From positions 1 to 64,000 of the forward strand of contig NZ_WUEK01000007.1 of the NCBI RefSeq assembly GCF_009823805.1: 64,000 nt of DNA, in the 5' to 3' direction. The position numbers and the translations under genes were made by a program. Below the pieces are notes generated by a model. That model did no database searches. It was not told the origin of the DNA and was given only the letters and a program-made list of their open reading frames with translations. This document shows, piece after piece, positions 49,619 through 59,206 of the stretch; position 1 is the first letter of the stretch, and each line of letters starts with the position of its first letter. The stretch is from Nocardioides flavescens. Lineage in GTDB: Bacteria > Actinomycetota > Actinomycetes > Propionibacteriales > Nocardioidaceae.

Positions 49619-51055
49619 TCAGCCGCGCCGCACCGGTCGGGACAGCCGGTCGAGGAACGCCACCAGGAGGGCCTCGCGCATCGCCGGCGCGGCGACGTCG
49701 AGCAGCGCGTTGACCTCGGCCATCCGCTCGGGCAGCTCGAGGCCTCCCTCGCCCGCGCCGACCAGGCCGCTGGCGGCGAGCAGGCCGTCGAAGTCGTCGT
49801 CGGAGAGCGCTGCGGGGTCGAGGGCCTCGATGAAGGCCACGACCTCGGGGTCGACGGCGACCGGTCCGGAGGCCTGCGCCGCGCGGACGCTCTCGGCGAG
49901 CGCGGCCAGGAACTCCGTCACGTGCTCGCCGGTCGCGGCGCTCACCGAGAGGTGGACGGTGGGTGGGACCTCGCCGTAGGACATCTGGGGCTGGACGTAC
50001 CACCCCCGCGCCGCCATCTCGTCGCAGACCGTGAAGGCGTCGCAGCTGTCGTCGGTGACGAGGGCGAGCAGGGTCGACTGCGGGCGCACCAGCAGCTCGA
50101 GTGCGTCGATGTCGGTGACCCCCGCGACGATGGCGTCGACCGCGGCGAAGACCTCGCGGGAGAGGAGCTCGTAGCCCGGATCCCCGACCGACTCGACGAC
50201 GGCCCAGGCGCCGGCCAGGGGGCCGCCCGACTTCGTCGACTGCATCGTCGAGTTCAGCATCGTGTAGCCGGGCCAGGCCGCCGAGGCGAACAGCTGCGGA
50301 CGCCGCAGTGCGGGGGTGCGGTGCAGCAGCAGCGAGGTGCCCTTGGGGGCGTAGGCGTACTTGTGCAGGTCGACCGAGACCGAGGTGACCCCCTCGACGG
50401 CGAACGTCCACGGCGGCACGTCGCGGCCCAGCCGGGCGGCGTACGGCAGCACCCAGCCGCCGATGCAGGCGTCGACGTGGCAGCGGATCCCGCGTGCCGC
50501 GGCGAGCGCGGCGAGCTCGGTCACCGGGTCGACGACGCCGTGGGCGTACGAAGGCGCGCTGGCGACGACCAGCACGGTCCGCTCGGGCGCCTCGTCGACG
50601 GCGGCCTCGGTGGCGGCGACGTCGGCGGCGCAGTCGGACCCCACGGGCACCAGCACCGCCTCGACGCCGAAGTAGTGCGCCGCCTTGTGGAACGCCGCGT
50701 GCGCGGTCGCAGGCAGGACCATCCGCGGTGCGGTGACCTCCGGGCGGGCGTCACGGGCCGCCTGCACCGCCAGCAGCACCGACTCGGTGCCACCAGAGGT
50801 GACGGTGCCGACCGCCGTGGCCGGGGCGTCGAGGAGGTCGAGGGCGAAGCCGACGAGCTCGTTCTCCATCTGCAGCAGGCTGGGGAACGCCGTCGGGTCG
50901 AGCCCGTTGGAGCCGGCGTAGGCCGCGACCGCCTCGCGACCGATGGAGTCGACGTCCGCGCGACCGCTGTCGTAGACGTAGGCCAGGGTGCGGCCGCCGA
51001 GCACGGGCAGGTCCTGGGCCTGCAGCGCCCGCAGTCTCTCCAGTGCATCGCTCAC
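49619..51055 (-). CDS. PLP-dependent decarboxylase/sphingosine-phosphate-lyase-like protein
   Basis: The 478 residues have group II decarboxylase features: TSGGTESVLLA, a conserved HKAAHYFGV region and the PLP lysine K232 in SVDLHKYAYAPKG. The combination resembles bacterial dihydrosphingosine-1-phosphate lyases more than glutamate decarboxylase. Aspartate or tyrosine decarboxylation remains possible. It is the last gene of a minus-strand operon; its GTG shares GTGA with the MFS stop. Confidence 0.85.
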   Translation of the reverse strand: MSDALERLRALQAQDLPVLGGRTLAYVYDSGRADVDSIGREAVAAYAGSNGLDPTAFPSLLQMENELVGFALDLLDAPATAVGTVTSGGTESVLLAVQAARDARPEVTAPRMVLPATAHAAFHKAAHYFGVEAVLVPVGSDCAADVAATEAAVDEAPERTVLVVASAPSYAHGVVDPVTELAALAAARGIRCHVDACIGGWVLPYAARLGRDVPPWTFAVEGVTSVSVDLHKYAYAPKGTSLLLHRTPALRRPQLFASAAWPGYTMLNSTMQSTKSGGPLAGAWAVVESVGDPGYELLSREVFAAVDAIVAGVTDIDALELLVRPQSTLLALVTDDSCDAFTVCDEMAARGWYVQPQMSYGEVPPTVHLSVSAATGEHVTEFLAALAESVRAAQASGPVAVDPEVVAFIEALDPAALSDDDFDGLLAASGLVGAGEGGLELPERMAEVNALLDVAAPAMREALLVAFLDRLSRPVRRG

Positions 51056-52371
51056 GGGTGGTCGACCTCCTGCTCGGTGAGGGAGTAGCGCGCCAGCCAG
51101 ACCAGGCTCGCGACGACGAGCACGGCGGGGAGGACCGAGAAGCCGACGGTGATGGCGTCGAGGGCGCCGTCGGGCTGGACGGCGCCGCCGTCGGTGCTGG
51201 AGCGGTAGCCGCCCAGCGCCAGCACGAGCGCGAAGACCCCCGGCCCCAGCGCGAGCCCCAGGGTCTCGCCGGCCGTCCACACGCCGGTGTAGACCCCGAC
51301 CCGCGAGGAACCGGTGCGCCGGGCGTCGACCGCGGCGGCGTCGGGCAGCATCGCCAGCGGGAAGACCTGCGCCCCGGCGTAGCCCACGCCCACGAGCGCC
51401 ACCGCCGCCACGACCACGCCGAACGGCGCCACCCGCGCGGTCGCGGCGAGCAGCGCCCCGGCGGCGAGCACGACCGAGGCCAGCAGGTAGCCCCGCTTCT
51501 TGCCCACCCGGGCGCCCAGCGCCGACCACGCCGGGGTCAGCAGCAGCGCCGGGCCCACGAAACAGGCGAAGAGGATCGACGCCGCGCCGTCGCGCCCCAG
51601 CACGTCACCGGCGAGGTAGTCGACGCCGGCCAGCATGCAGCCGGTCGCGAGGGCTTGGACGACGAAGGTCGCCAGCAGCAGCCGGAAGTCCCGCGCGCCC
51701 GCGACGATGCGCAGCTGGTCGCGCAGCGAGCCCGGACCCGGCTCGACCGCGCCGACGGGCGCGCGCCGCGTGCCGGCGTACGCCGCGACGACGCCGAGGG
51801 CGATGACCAGCGCCATCGCGGCGCCCATGACGCGGTAGCCGTCGCGCCCGCCCACGGCGTCGCGGATCAGCGGCGCGCTCGCGCCGGCGACCAGGATCGT
51901 GAGGGCCAGGATCGCCACCCGCCACGTCATCAGCCGGGTGCGCTCGGCGTAGGACGACGTCAGCTCGGCGGGCATCGCGACGTAGGGCACCTGGAAGAAC
52001 GCGTACGCCGTCGCGCAGGCCAGGAAGCACACCAGCACCCAGGCGGCCTCGGCGCCGCGCGAGCCGAGGCCGGGCGCGGCGAACAGCAGCGCGAAGGCGA
52101 CCGCGAGCGTCAGGCCGGCTCGCAGCAGCCACGGGCGCCGCGGCCCGCGCGGATCCACGGTGCGGTCGCTGATGCGCCCCGCGACGGGGTTGAGGACGAC
52201 GTCCCAGGCCTTGGGCAGGAAGACGATCGCTCCGGCCGCCAGGGCGCCGATGCCCAGGCTGTCGGTGAGGTAGGGCAGGAGCATCAGCCCGGGCACGGTG
52301 CCGAACGCGCCGGTCGCGACCGACCCCGCGCCGTACCCCAGCCGGACGCCGCGGGGCAGGCTCCCGCTCAG
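51052..52371 (-). CDS. MFS transporter, sugar:cation symporter (GPH) type
   Basis: This 439-residue membrane protein with about 12 hydrophobic segments opens with the GPH motif [17 protein letters not shown] and has [18 protein letters not shown] in loop 2-3. It may move a glycoside or sugar acid with protons or sodium. No ATG, GTG or TTG precedes the family's first helix. A CTG at 52371 overlaps the upstream stop as CTGA, the same geometry as the GTGA overlaps here, and is used as the start. Confidence 0.88.
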   Translation of the reverse strand: MSGSLPRGVRLGYGAGSVATGAFGTVPGLMLLPYLTDSLGIGALAAGAIVFLPKAWDVVLNPVAGRISDRTVDPRGPRRPWLLRAGLTLAVAFALLFAAPGLGSRGAEAAWVLVCFLACATAYAFFQVPYVAMPAELTSSYAERTRLMTWRVAILALTILVAGASAPLIRDAVGGRDGYRVMGAAMALVIALGVVAAYAGTRRAPVGAVEPGPGSLRDQLRIVAGARDFRLLLATFVVQALATGCMLAGVDYLAGDVLGRDGAASILFACFVGPALLLTPAWSALGARVGKKRGYLLASVVLAAGALLAATARVAPFGVVVAAVALVGVGYAGAQVFPLAMLPDAAAVDARRTGSSRVGVYTGVWTAGETLGLALGPGVFALVLALGGYRSSTDGGAVQPDGALDAITVGFSVLPAVLVVASLVWLARYSLTEQEVDHP

Positions 52372-53762
52372 CGGGCCAGACCCCGCGAGCCGGCCGAGCC
52401 GTAGCGGCGCTGGGTGTTGGAGCCGATCGTGTCGCGGCTCGCAGACTTCTTGGTCGCGGTCTTCTTGGCCGCGGTCTTCTTCGTCGTCGCCTTCTTGGCG
52501 GCGGTCTTCTTGGTCGACGTCTTCTTGGCGGCGGTCTTCTTGGTCGACGTCTTCTCGGCCGCCGTCGCCTTCTCGGCGGCGGTCTTCTTGGTCGTCGCCT
52601 TCTTGGTCGTCGCCTTCTTCGTGGTGCTCTTCCGGGCCACGGCCCTCTTCAGGGTCGGCTCGGCGACGGCACGCTGGGCGACGGGGGTGCGCTCGTCGGT
52701 GCTCGACCACTCCTCGACCCACTCGTCGAGGGTGCGCCAGGTGGTCTCGCGGGCGCCGCGTCCGGCGAGCATGCCGAGGTGCCCGCCCGGCACGATCTCG
52801 AAGCGCACCTCGCGGGAGCCGCTGAGCAGCGGCACCACTGCCTTGACCGCACCGATCGGCGCGATGCCGTCGTTGGCGCCGGCGAACACCTGCACCGGGA
52901 CCTCGATCGCGGCCAGGTCGATGGTGCGTCCGCCCAGCTCGAAGCGGCCGGTGCTGAGCTGGTTGGTGCGCACGAAGCGGTGGTAGAGCTGCCCGAAGCT
53001 GCGGCCGGGGTAGGCCGTCATGTTGCGGGTGAACCGGTCGACCGCCTCGATCTGGGCGAGGAAGTCGGTGTCGTCGTACCTCACCGCGACGGCGAGCGGC
53101 TTGGTGACGAGCTTCTGGAACGACGAGAGCTGGAAGGCCCACCGCACGAGCGGCTTCGGCGCGCCGCCGGTGGCCTGGTAGAGCAGGGTGAGCAGCCGGC
53201 CGTCGGCGAGGTTGAGCAGCGGGCGCAGGGGCGCGACCAGCGGCACCTGGGAGACGTCGACGGGCGAGCCCAGCACCGAGATGGAGGCGATCGGCAGGTC
53301 CGCGCGGTCGGCGGCGACCAGCAGGCTGAAGATGCCGCCGAGGCTCCACCCGACGAGGTGCACCGGGCGGTCGCCGGCGTGGCGCGAGACCTGCTCGATC
53401 GCGGTGGGCACGACGTCGTCGACCCAGTGCTCGACGCCCAGGTTGCGGTTGCGGAACGACACCTGGCCGTACTCCACCAGGTACGTCGGCCGTTCGGCCG
53501 AGACGAAGTGCTCCACGAGCGACCCGCCGCGGCGCAGGTCGAAGGCGAGGGCGGGCGCGGCGAGCGGCGTCACCATCAGCACCGGGTCGCCCTGCTCGCG
53601 CGCGGCGCGGGCCGGGCGGTAGTGGTAGACCTCGCGCAGCTCACCCTCGTCGATCAGCGTGCGCGGCATCGGCCGCAGGTCGGCGATGCCGCCGTAGACC
53701 AGCTTGTGCGCGACGTTGCCGGCGGCGGAGACGACCTGGTCCGGCTTGGGGAGCACGTCCAT
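52368..53762 (-). CDS. Alpha/beta hydrolase of PHA-synthase type with histone-like Lys/Ala tail
   Basis: The 464 residues have a catalytic domain (about 40-370) with VGWSLGG (nucleophile Ser140), GANDGI (Asp region) and PGGHLGML (His). Its pattern is that of class III PHA synthases and depolymerases, but with Ser where synthases have Cys. Residues 385-445 are repeats of [18 protein letters not shown] type, as in histone-H1-like and PhaM proteins. The tail may bind DNA or polyphosphate-coated granules. It is the first gene of the operon. Confidence 0.85.
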   Translation of the reverse strand: MDVLPKPDQVVSAAGNVAHKLVYGGIADLRPMPRTLIDEGELREVYHYRPARAAREQGDPVLMVTPLAAPALAFDLRRGGSLVEHFVSAERPTYLVEYGQVSFRNRNLGVEHWVDDVVPTAIEQVSRHAGDRPVHLVGWSLGGIFSLLVAADRADLPIASISVLGSPVDVSQVPLVAPLRPLLNLADGRLLTLLYQATGGAPKPLVRWAFQLSSFQKLVTKPLAVAVRYDDTDFLAQIEAVDRFTRNMTAYPGRSFGQLYHRFVRTNQLSTGRFELGGRTIDLAAIEVPVQVFAGANDGIAPIGAVKAVVPLLSGSREVRFEIVPGGHLGMLAGRGARETTWRTLDEWVEEWSSTDERTPVAQRAVAEPTLKRAVARKSTTKKATTKKATTKKTAAEKATAAEKTSTKKTAAKKTSTKKTAAKKATTKKTAAKKTATKKSASRDTIGSNTQRRYGSAGSRGLAR

Positions 53763-53810
53763 GGCTGAAACCTAGCCCGGTGGAGGTGGCCCTGGTGAGG
53801 GGCGAGGCAC

Positions 53811-53816
53811 TAGACA
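53811..53816 (+). promoter_or_regulatory. -10 hexamer before a leaderless short ORF
   Basis: TAGACA is 6 nt before ATG 53823. The transcript would start on a nine-codon ORF rather than on the main gene. Confidence 0.4.
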
Positions 53817-53822
53817 GTCCAG

Positions 53823-53849
53823 ATGGAGACCCGGATGGAGATGCCGTGA
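53823..53849 (+). CDS. Eight-residue leader ORF upstream of the FMN protein
   Basis: ATG GAG ACC CGG ATG GAG ATG CCG TGA encodes METRMEMP. Its stop overlaps the GTG of the next gene as GTGA. The -10 spacing fits a leaderless start, and the overlap would hand ribosomes on to the main gene. Confidence 0.35.
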   Translation: METRMEMP

Positions 53850-55378
53850 GGTGGACGCGCCTGGCGGCCGGGGCGGCGGCGGCGCTCGGCGCGGTCGCGG
53901 CGTACGACGTCACGCAGACGCGGCACGCGATCCTGCGCAACTTCCCGGTGGCCGGTCACCTGCGGTTCGTCCTCGAGAAGGTCGGCCCCGAGCTGCGGCA
54001 GTACATCGTCACCTCCAACGACGAGGAGCGGCCCTTCAGCCGCGACCAGCGGCGCTGGGTCTACGCCTCCTCGAAGGGGGAGAACCAGTACTTCGGCTTC
54101 GGCACCGACAACGACGTCGAGAACGCCGAGGGTTGGACGGTCATCAAGCACCGCACCTTCGCCGGGCCCGGCGCCGCGACCGCGCGCCACGCCGAAGAGG
54201 GCGAGCCGCTGCCGATGGCCAAGGTGCTCGGGGCGGCCCGCGGCCGGCGCCTCGCGCACCGGCCGGCGAGCGTCGTCAACATCTCGGGGATGAGCTTCGG
54301 CTCGCTGTCGGCCAACGCCGTCACCGCGCTCAACGAGGGCGCGAAGCGAGCGGGGTGCCTGCAGAACACCGGCGAGGGCGCGCTCTCGCCGTACCACCGC
54401 CAGGGCGGCGACCTGGTCTTCCAGATCGGCACGGCGTACTTCGGCTGCCGCGACGAGGCCGGCCGCTTCGACCTCGCACGGCTCAGGGACCTGGTCGCCT
54501 CGGCGCCCGTGCGGGCCATCGAGATCAAGCTGTCGCAGGGCGCGAAGCCCGGCCTCGGCGGGATGCTGCCCGCCGCGAAGGTGACGCCCGAGATCGCCGA
54601 AATCCGCGGCATCCCCGTCGGTGTCGACTGCGCCAGCCCGAGCCGCCACACGGCGTTCGGTGACGTGGACTCGATGCTCGACTTCGTCGAGCTCGTGGCC
54701 GCCGAGACGGGGCTGCCGGTCGGCATCAAGTCGGCCGTCGGCGACCTGACCTTCTGGGACGACCTGGTGTCCCGCATGGAGGGACTGCGCGGCTCGGGCG
54801 GGCGAGGCGTCGACTTCGTCAACGTCGACGGGGGAGAGGGCGGCACCGGCGCAGCGCCGCTGGTCTTCTCCGACTCGGTCGCCTACCCCTTCCGGCTCGG
54901 CTTCAGCCAGGTCTACCGCCGCTTCGCGCAGGCCGGGCTCACCGACGACGTCGTCTTCATCGGCGGCGGCAAGCTCGGCCTCACCGAGAACGCCGTCGTC
55001 GGCTTCGCCCTCGGCCTCGACGGCGTCCAGGTCGGGCGCGAGGCGATGCTGGCCCTCGGCTGCATCCAGGCTCAGCGCTGCCACACCGACGAGTGCCCTA
55101 CCGGCGTCGCCACCCAGAGCGCCTGGCTCCAGCGCGGCCTCGAGCCCCAGACCAAGGCCGCCCGCGTCGCGGCGTACGTCGTCGCGCTGCGCCGCGACCT
55201 GCTCAAGGTCTCCGAGGCCATCGGCGTCACCCACCCCGCCCTGATCGGCCCCGACGACATCGACCTCGCCGAGGGCGTGCGGAGCTCGGCGTCGCTGCGC
55301 GAGGTCTACGGCTACGAGCCCGGCTGGGGAGAGCTCGGTCCGGCGCTGCGGGAGGAGCTGCTCTCCACCGGTGGTTGA
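53846..55378 (+). CDS. FMN-binding glutamate-synthase-like protein
   Basis: The 510 residues have a membrane-near N-terminal segment (LAAGAAAALGAVAAYDV) and the FMN barrel of glutamate synthase large-subunit type: VVNISGMSFGSLS, EIKLSQGAKPGLGGMLP and VDGGEGGTGAAPL. The 3Fe-4S cysteines are in CIQAQRCHTDECPTGVAT. No amidotransferase domain is present. Archaeal-like and bacterial stand-alone members are known. The last codons GGT GGT TGA come from a palindromic repeat. Confidence 0.9.
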   Translation: MRWTRLAAGAAAALGAVAAYDVTQTRHAILRNFPVAGHLRFVLEKVGPELRQYIVTSNDEERPFSRDQRRWVYASSKGENQYFGFGTDNDVENAEGWTVIKHRTFAGPGAATARHAEEGEPLPMAKVLGAARGRRLAHRPASVVNISGMSFGSLSANAVTALNEGAKRAGCLQNTGEGALSPYHRQGGDLVFQIGTAYFGCRDEAGRFDLARLRDLVASAPVRAIEIKLSQGAKPGLGGMLPAAKVTPEIAEIRGIPVGVDCASPSRHTAFGDVDSMLDFVELVAAETGLPVGIKSAVGDLTFWDDLVSRMEGLRGSGGRGVDFVNVDGGEGGTGAAPLVFSDSVAYPFRLGFSQVYRRFAQAGLTDDVVFIGGGKLGLTENAVVGFALGLDGVQVGREAMLALGCIQAQRCHTDECPTGVATQSAWLQRGLEPQTKAARVAAYVVALRRDLLKVSEAIGVTHPALIGPDDIDLAEGVRSSASLREVYGYEPGWGELGPALREELLSTGG

Positions 55379-55548
55379 GGAGGCCGGCCACGGCCGTCTC
55401 GAAACCACTGTCGAGGGTGGTTTCGAGACAGGACTTCGTCCTTCCTCAACCACCGCCACGGTGGTTGAGGAGGCCGGCTGCGGCCGTCTCGAGACCACTC
55501 GGACCGAAGGTGGTCCCGAGACAGGACTTCGTCCTCCCTCGACCACCG
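55370..55548. repeat. Cluster of four palindromic elements
   Basis: Four units alternate in orientation, with inner stems GGCCGG/CCGGCC-like and GGAC/GTCC. The first overlaps the stop of the FMN protein. They separate it from the convergent otsA gene. Confidence 0.9.
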
Positions 55549-55553
55549 TGGGT

Positions 55554-56981
55554 TCAGTCGTCGCTGGGCGGGCGGACGGACTTGCCGTGGGACTCGCGGA
55601 CGGCGGACAGCTCGCTCATGAACGACTCGGCCCAGGCCTGGACGTCGTTGCTGGAGACGGTCTTGCGCATCGCGCGCATCCGGCGGCCGAGCTCCTTGCC
55701 GTCGGCGCGGAACGCCTCGAGCAGGGCGGCCTTCATCCCGTTGATGTCGTAGGGGTTGACCAGCCAGGCCTGGCGCAGCTCGTCGGCGGCGCCGGCGAAC
55801 TCCGAGAGCACGAGGGCGCCCTGCTCGTCGTAGCGGCAGGCGACGTACTCCTTGGCGACGAGGTTCATGCCGTCGCGGTACGGCGTCACGACCATCACGT
55901 CGGCGGCGCGGTACATGGCCGCCATCTCCTCGCGGGGGTAGGAGGAGTGCAGGTAGGAGATGGCGGGGCGACCGATGCGGCCGAGGTCGCCGTTGATGCG
56001 GCCCACGAGCCGGTCGATCTCGTCGCGCAGGCGCTGGTACTCCTCGACCTTCTCACGCGAGGGCACGGCGACCTGGACGAAGACGGCGTCGTCGACGTCG
56101 AGCTCGCCGTCCTCGAGGAGCTCGGCGTAGGCGCGCAGGCGGGCGTAGATGCCCTTGGTGTAGTCGAGCCGGTCGACGCCGAGGAAGATCTTGCTCGGGT
56201 TGCCGAGCGCCTCGCGGATCTCGGCAGCGCGCTCGGTCACCGTCTCCGACTGGGCCAGCTCCTCGTAGCCGGCGGCGTCGATGGAGATGGGGAACGCCGC
56301 GGCGCGCACCGTGCGGCCGTCGGGCAGGTAGACGAGGTCGCGGTGGGTCTTGTGGCCGACCCGCTGGCGCACCAGGCGCACGAAGTTGGCGGCACCGCCG
56401 GGCAGCTGGAAGCCGACGAGGTCGGCGCCGAGCAGTCCCTCGAGGAGCTGGCGGCGCCACGGCAGCTGCTGGAACAGCTCGGCCGGCGGGAACGGGATGT
56501 GCAGGTAGAAGCCGATGCGCAGGTCGGGGCGCAGCTCGCGCAGCATCTGCGGCACGAGCTGCAGCTGGTAGTCCTGCACCCACACGAGCGCGCCCTCGCT
56601 GGCGAGCTCGGCGGCGGTGTCGGCGAAGCGCTGGTTGACCGCGACGTACTGCTCCCACCACTCGCGGTGGAACTCCGGCTTGGCGACGAGGTCGTGGTAG
56701 AGCGGCCAGAGGGTGCCGTTGGAGAACCCCTCGTAGTGGCCCTCGACCTCCTCGGCGGTCATCGACATCGGGTGCAGCGAGAGCCCGTCGGCCTCGAAGG
56801 GCTCGAGGTCCTGCTCCGTGCCCCCGGGCCAGCCGATCCAGACGCCGTCGCCGGCGCGCATCACCGGCTCGATGGCGCTGACGAGCCCGCCCGGCGAGGG
56901 TCGCCAGTCGAAGCTGCCGTCCGGCTGCTCGACGCGGTCGACGGGCAGTCGGTTGGCGACGATGACGAGGTCGTGACCCAC
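55554..56981 (-). CDS. otsA: Alpha,alpha-trehalose-phosphate synthase
   Basis: It makes trehalose-6-phosphate from UDP-glucose (or another NDP-glucose) and glucose-6-phosphate. The 475 residues show the GT-B fold with [21 protein letters not shown] (catalytic-loop Asp), [11 protein letters not shown] and [16 protein letters not shown]. OtsB lies 2.8 kb away on the opposite strand, so the pathway is complete but not in one operon. Confidence 0.96.
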   Translation of the reverse strand: MGHDLVIVANRLPVDRVEQPDGSFDWRPSPGGLVSAIEPVMRAGDGVWIGWPGGTEQDLEPFEADGLSLHPMSMTAEEVEGHYEGFSNGTLWPLYHDLVAKPEFHREWWEQYVAVNQRFADTAAELASEGALVWVQDYQLQLVPQMLRELRPDLRIGFYLHIPFPPAELFQQLPWRRQLLEGLLGADLVGFQLPGGAANFVRLVRQRVGHKTHRDLVYLPDGRTVRAAAFPISIDAAGYEELAQSETVTERAAEIREALGNPSKIFLGVDRLDYTKGIYARLRAYAELLEDGELDVDDAVFVQVAVPSREKVEEYQRLRDEIDRLVGRINGDLGRIGRPAISYLHSSYPREEMAAMYRAADVMVVTPYRDGMNLVAKEYVACRYDEQGALVLSEFAGAADELRQAWLVNPYDINGMKAALLEAFRADGKELGRRMRAMRKTVSSNDVQAWAESFMSELSAVRESHGKSVRPPSDD

Positions 56982-57049
56982 GTCGCCACCCTAGGCAGAG
57001 CGACCTGAGACCGCGGTCACCCCCCGGGGTCGGTACGCCGGGCGGGGTG

Positions 57050-57667
57050 TCAGCTGCTCGTGCCGAGGCCCTGGTTGGCGTCGACGCGCACGAGCTGGAG
57101 CTGCGCCGGGGCGTACTCGGGGTTGGCGGGCACCGCGAGGATGTTGCCCGCCGTCGGCCGGCAGAACAGGCGGAGCGGGCCGCCGACGGTCACGACCCGG
57201 CTGGCGGTGATGGTGCGGAACGACCCGTACGGCGCGGCGTAGGCGTCGAGCAGGTCGACGGCCACGCCGTCCTGCGACAGGCTGCAGAACATGTTGGCGG
57301 AGGCGCTGGTGAGCGAGGCCGTCAGGTAGAGCGTGGCCTGGTAGGTCCCCGCCGGCACCGCCGGCAGCGTCTTGTCGAAGCTCGCGACGTTGGAGACGCC
57401 GGCGATGTCGATGCTGTAGCTCTGGGTGAGGTACGCCGCGGGCGCGCGGCCCCCGAGCGCCGCGGCGTTGCCGACGGTGAGCTTCGGCGCCTGCTTCCTG
57501 ACGACCTTCTTGGCGACCTTCTTCGACACCTTCTTGACCGTCTTGACCAGCGACCGCTTCGCCGCGTCCGGACGGGCGGTCGCGATCCCGGAGGTCCCGG
57601 CGACCAGGGCCAAGGCGGTGAGGACCGCGACGACGGGCAGCAGGACGGTGAGCACGCGACGGCGCAT
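57050..57667 (-). CDS. Secreted hypothetical protein with Lys-rich stretch
   Basis: The 205 residues have a signal peptide (VLTVLLPVVAVLTALALVAG). A Lys/Val-rich segment (SLVKTVKKVSKKVAKKVVRK, about 39-58) and a beta-rich domain with AALGGRAPAAYL and two Cys (FCSLSQDG, LFCRPTAG) follow. I do not recognise the family, though similar cell-surface proteins occur in Nocardioides. It lies 68 bp upstream of otsA on the same strand. Confidence 0.65.
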   Translation of the reverse strand: MRRRVLTVLLPVVAVLTALALVAGTSGIATARPDAAKRSLVKTVKKVSKKVAKKVVRKQAPKLTVGNAAALGGRAPAAYLTQSYSIDIAGVSNVASFDKTLPAVPAGTYQATLYLTASLTSASANMFCSLSQDGVAVDLLDAYAAPYGSFRTITASRVVTVGGPLRLFCRPTAGNILAVPANPEYAPAQLQLVRVDANQGLGTSS

Positions 57668-57757
57668 GGGGTTCTCCGGGTTCTTCGGGTTCGCAGCGGC
57701 GCCCGGAGCCTCCGGAGCGGCAGCAGGGTCGCACACGGTGTGCCCCGGGGCCAGAGA

Positions 57758-57794
57758 GTGGTTTCGAGACGGCGCTGGCGCGCCTCCTCAACCA
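57758..57794. repeat. Single palindromic element
   Basis: GTGGTTTCGAGAC, inner stem GGCGC-TGGC-GCGCC, then CTCCTCAACCAT. It lies between two minus-strand genes. Confidence 0.85.
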
Positions 57795-57819
57795 TCGTGC
57801 GCCGAACCAGCGGCGACCG

Positions 57820-58809
57820 TCAGTCCTCGCCGGGGTAGCGGACGCCGACCTGGGCGCGCAGGTCGTCCATGTGCCGCAGCAGGGTGAGGGTCTGGGCGTG
57901 GGGGACGAGCGGGCTCTCGAGCAGGCCCTCGTCGAGGCACCGCGCGAACTCCACCGCCTCGTGGGAGTAGCCCCGACCGATCACCGGCTCGGAGCCCTCC
58001 ACGGTCACGGGGGAGCCGTCGTGCGGGGTCCAGGTGACCGAGGTCGGGTGGTGGAAGTCCTCGACCACCAACCGGCCGGTGTCGGTCGCGAGCTCGGCGC
58101 GGCGCGAGGACCACGACGTCATCGAGGCTCCCAGGGTCGCGACGGCACCGCCGGGGTAGCGCCCGGCGACCACCACGTCGAGGTCGATGCCGGAGTCGGC
58201 GAGCACGGCGGTGCCGCGCAGCTCCTCGGCCTCACCGAGCAGCAGGTGGGCGAAGGTGAGGGGGTAGATGCCCATGTCGAGCAGGGCGCCCGCGCCCAGC
58301 GCGGGGTCCAGCAGGCGGTCGCTGTCGTCGCTGGCGCGGGTCGCGACGACGAAGCCCAGCTCGGCGTGGAGCTGCCGCGGGGCGCCGTACTCCCCGGCGG
58401 CGACGGCGCGGGCGAGCTCGCGCACGACCGGGTGGCACGCCGTCCACATCGCCTCCATGAGCAGCACCCCGCGCTCGCGGGCCTCGGCGAAGAGCGCCTC
58501 GGCATCAGTGGCGCGCAGCGTCAGCGGCTTCTCGCACAGCACGGGGCGACCGGCCTCGAGGGCGAGGCGTACGTGCTCGACGTGCACCCCGTGCGGCGAG
58601 GCGACGTAGAGCGCGTCGACACGCTCGTCGGCGACCAGCTCCTCGTAGGAGCCGTACGCCGCCCCGCCGTGCTCGGCGGCGAACGCCTCGGCCCGCTCGA
58701 GGGAGCGCGAGCCGGTCGCGACCAGCTCGGCGTCGGGCAGCAGCGCCAGGTCGGCGGCGAAGGTGTGGGCGATGCGTCCGGGACCGAGGATCCCCCAGCG
58801 GGTCGTCAT
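57820..58809 (-). CDS. Gfo/Idh/MocA-family oxidoreductase
   Basis: The 329 residues have a Rossmann N-terminus (WGILGPGRIAHTFA), the family motif CEKPLTL and a C-terminal alpha/beta domain with GALLDMGIYPLTF. It probably oxidises or reduces a sugar, inositol or dihydrodiol with NAD(P). ATG 58809 starts the Rossmann strand. The frame is open 21 codons farther to 58872. Confidence 0.9.
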   Translation of the reverse strand: MTTRWGILGPGRIAHTFAADLALLPDAELVATGSRSLERAEAFAAEHGGAAYGSYEELVADERVDALYVASPHGVHVEHVRLALEAGRPVLCEKPLTLRATDAEALFAEARERGVLLMEAMWTACHPVVRELARAVAAGEYGAPRQLHAELGFVVATRASDDSDRLLDPALGAGALLDMGIYPLTFAHLLLGEAEELRGTAVLADSGIDLDVVVAGRYPGGAVATLGASMTSWSSRRAELATDTGRLVVEDFHHPTSVTWTPHDGSPVTVEGSEPVIGRGYSHEAVEFARCLDEGLLESPLVPHAQTLTLLRHMDDLRAQVGVRYPGED

Positions 58810-58873
58810 GGACCCGATCATGCCCGGCCGGCTGAACCGGGCGCGTCGAATCACATCGCTGTCATTCCTCACC

Positions 58874-58879
58874 TACGAT
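58874..58879 (+). promoter_or_regulatory. -10 hexamer of the DUF3263 gene (leaderless)
   Basis: TACGAT, 7 nt before ATG 58887. The in-frame ATG 58878 lies inside this box and is therefore less likely to be the start. Confidence 0.4.
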
Positions 58880-58886
58880 GACCGCC

Positions 58887-59192
58887 ATGGACGCTGCGAA
58901 CGTGGGACGTCAGGACGCCGTCGCGGCCTCCTCCGAGCAGCCGGCCCTCAGTGAGCGCGACCGCGACATCCTCGAGTTCGAGCGGCACTGGTGGAAGTAC
59001 GCCGGCGCCAAGGAGACCGCGGTGCGCGAGCAGTTCGACATGTCGTCGACGCGCTACTACCAGGTGCTCAACGCCCTGATCGACCGTCCCGAGGCCCTCG
59101 AGGCCGACCCGCTCCTCGTGCGCCGGCTCCGCCGTCTGCGCGCCGCCCGCCAGCGCCAGCGCTCCGCGCGCCGCCTGGGCTTCGACGTCTGA
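58887..59192 (+). CDS. DUF3263 DNA-binding-like protein
   Basis: The 101 residues contain the DUF3263 pattern SERDRDILEFERHWWKYAGAKE followed by REQFDMSSTRYYQVLNALIDRP, a helix-turn-helix-like arrangement, and a basic C-terminus (RRLRRLRAARQRQRSARR). It is common next to LytR_C proteins and trehalose genes in actinobacteria. The target is unknown. Confidence 0.88.
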   Translation: MDAANVGRQDAVAASSEQPALSERDRDILEFERHWWKYAGAKETAVREQFDMSSTRYYQVLNALIDRPEALEADPLLVRRLRRLRAARQRQRSARRLGFDV

Positions 59193-59206
59193 GTCTGGAG
59201 AACGCC

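Noticed and set aside
49619..53762. A polyhydroxyalkanoate synthesis operon
   Set aside because: The hydrolase has Ser instead of the synthase Cys, and phaA, phaB, phaE or phaR genes are absent. The neighbours are a transporter and a PLP lyase.
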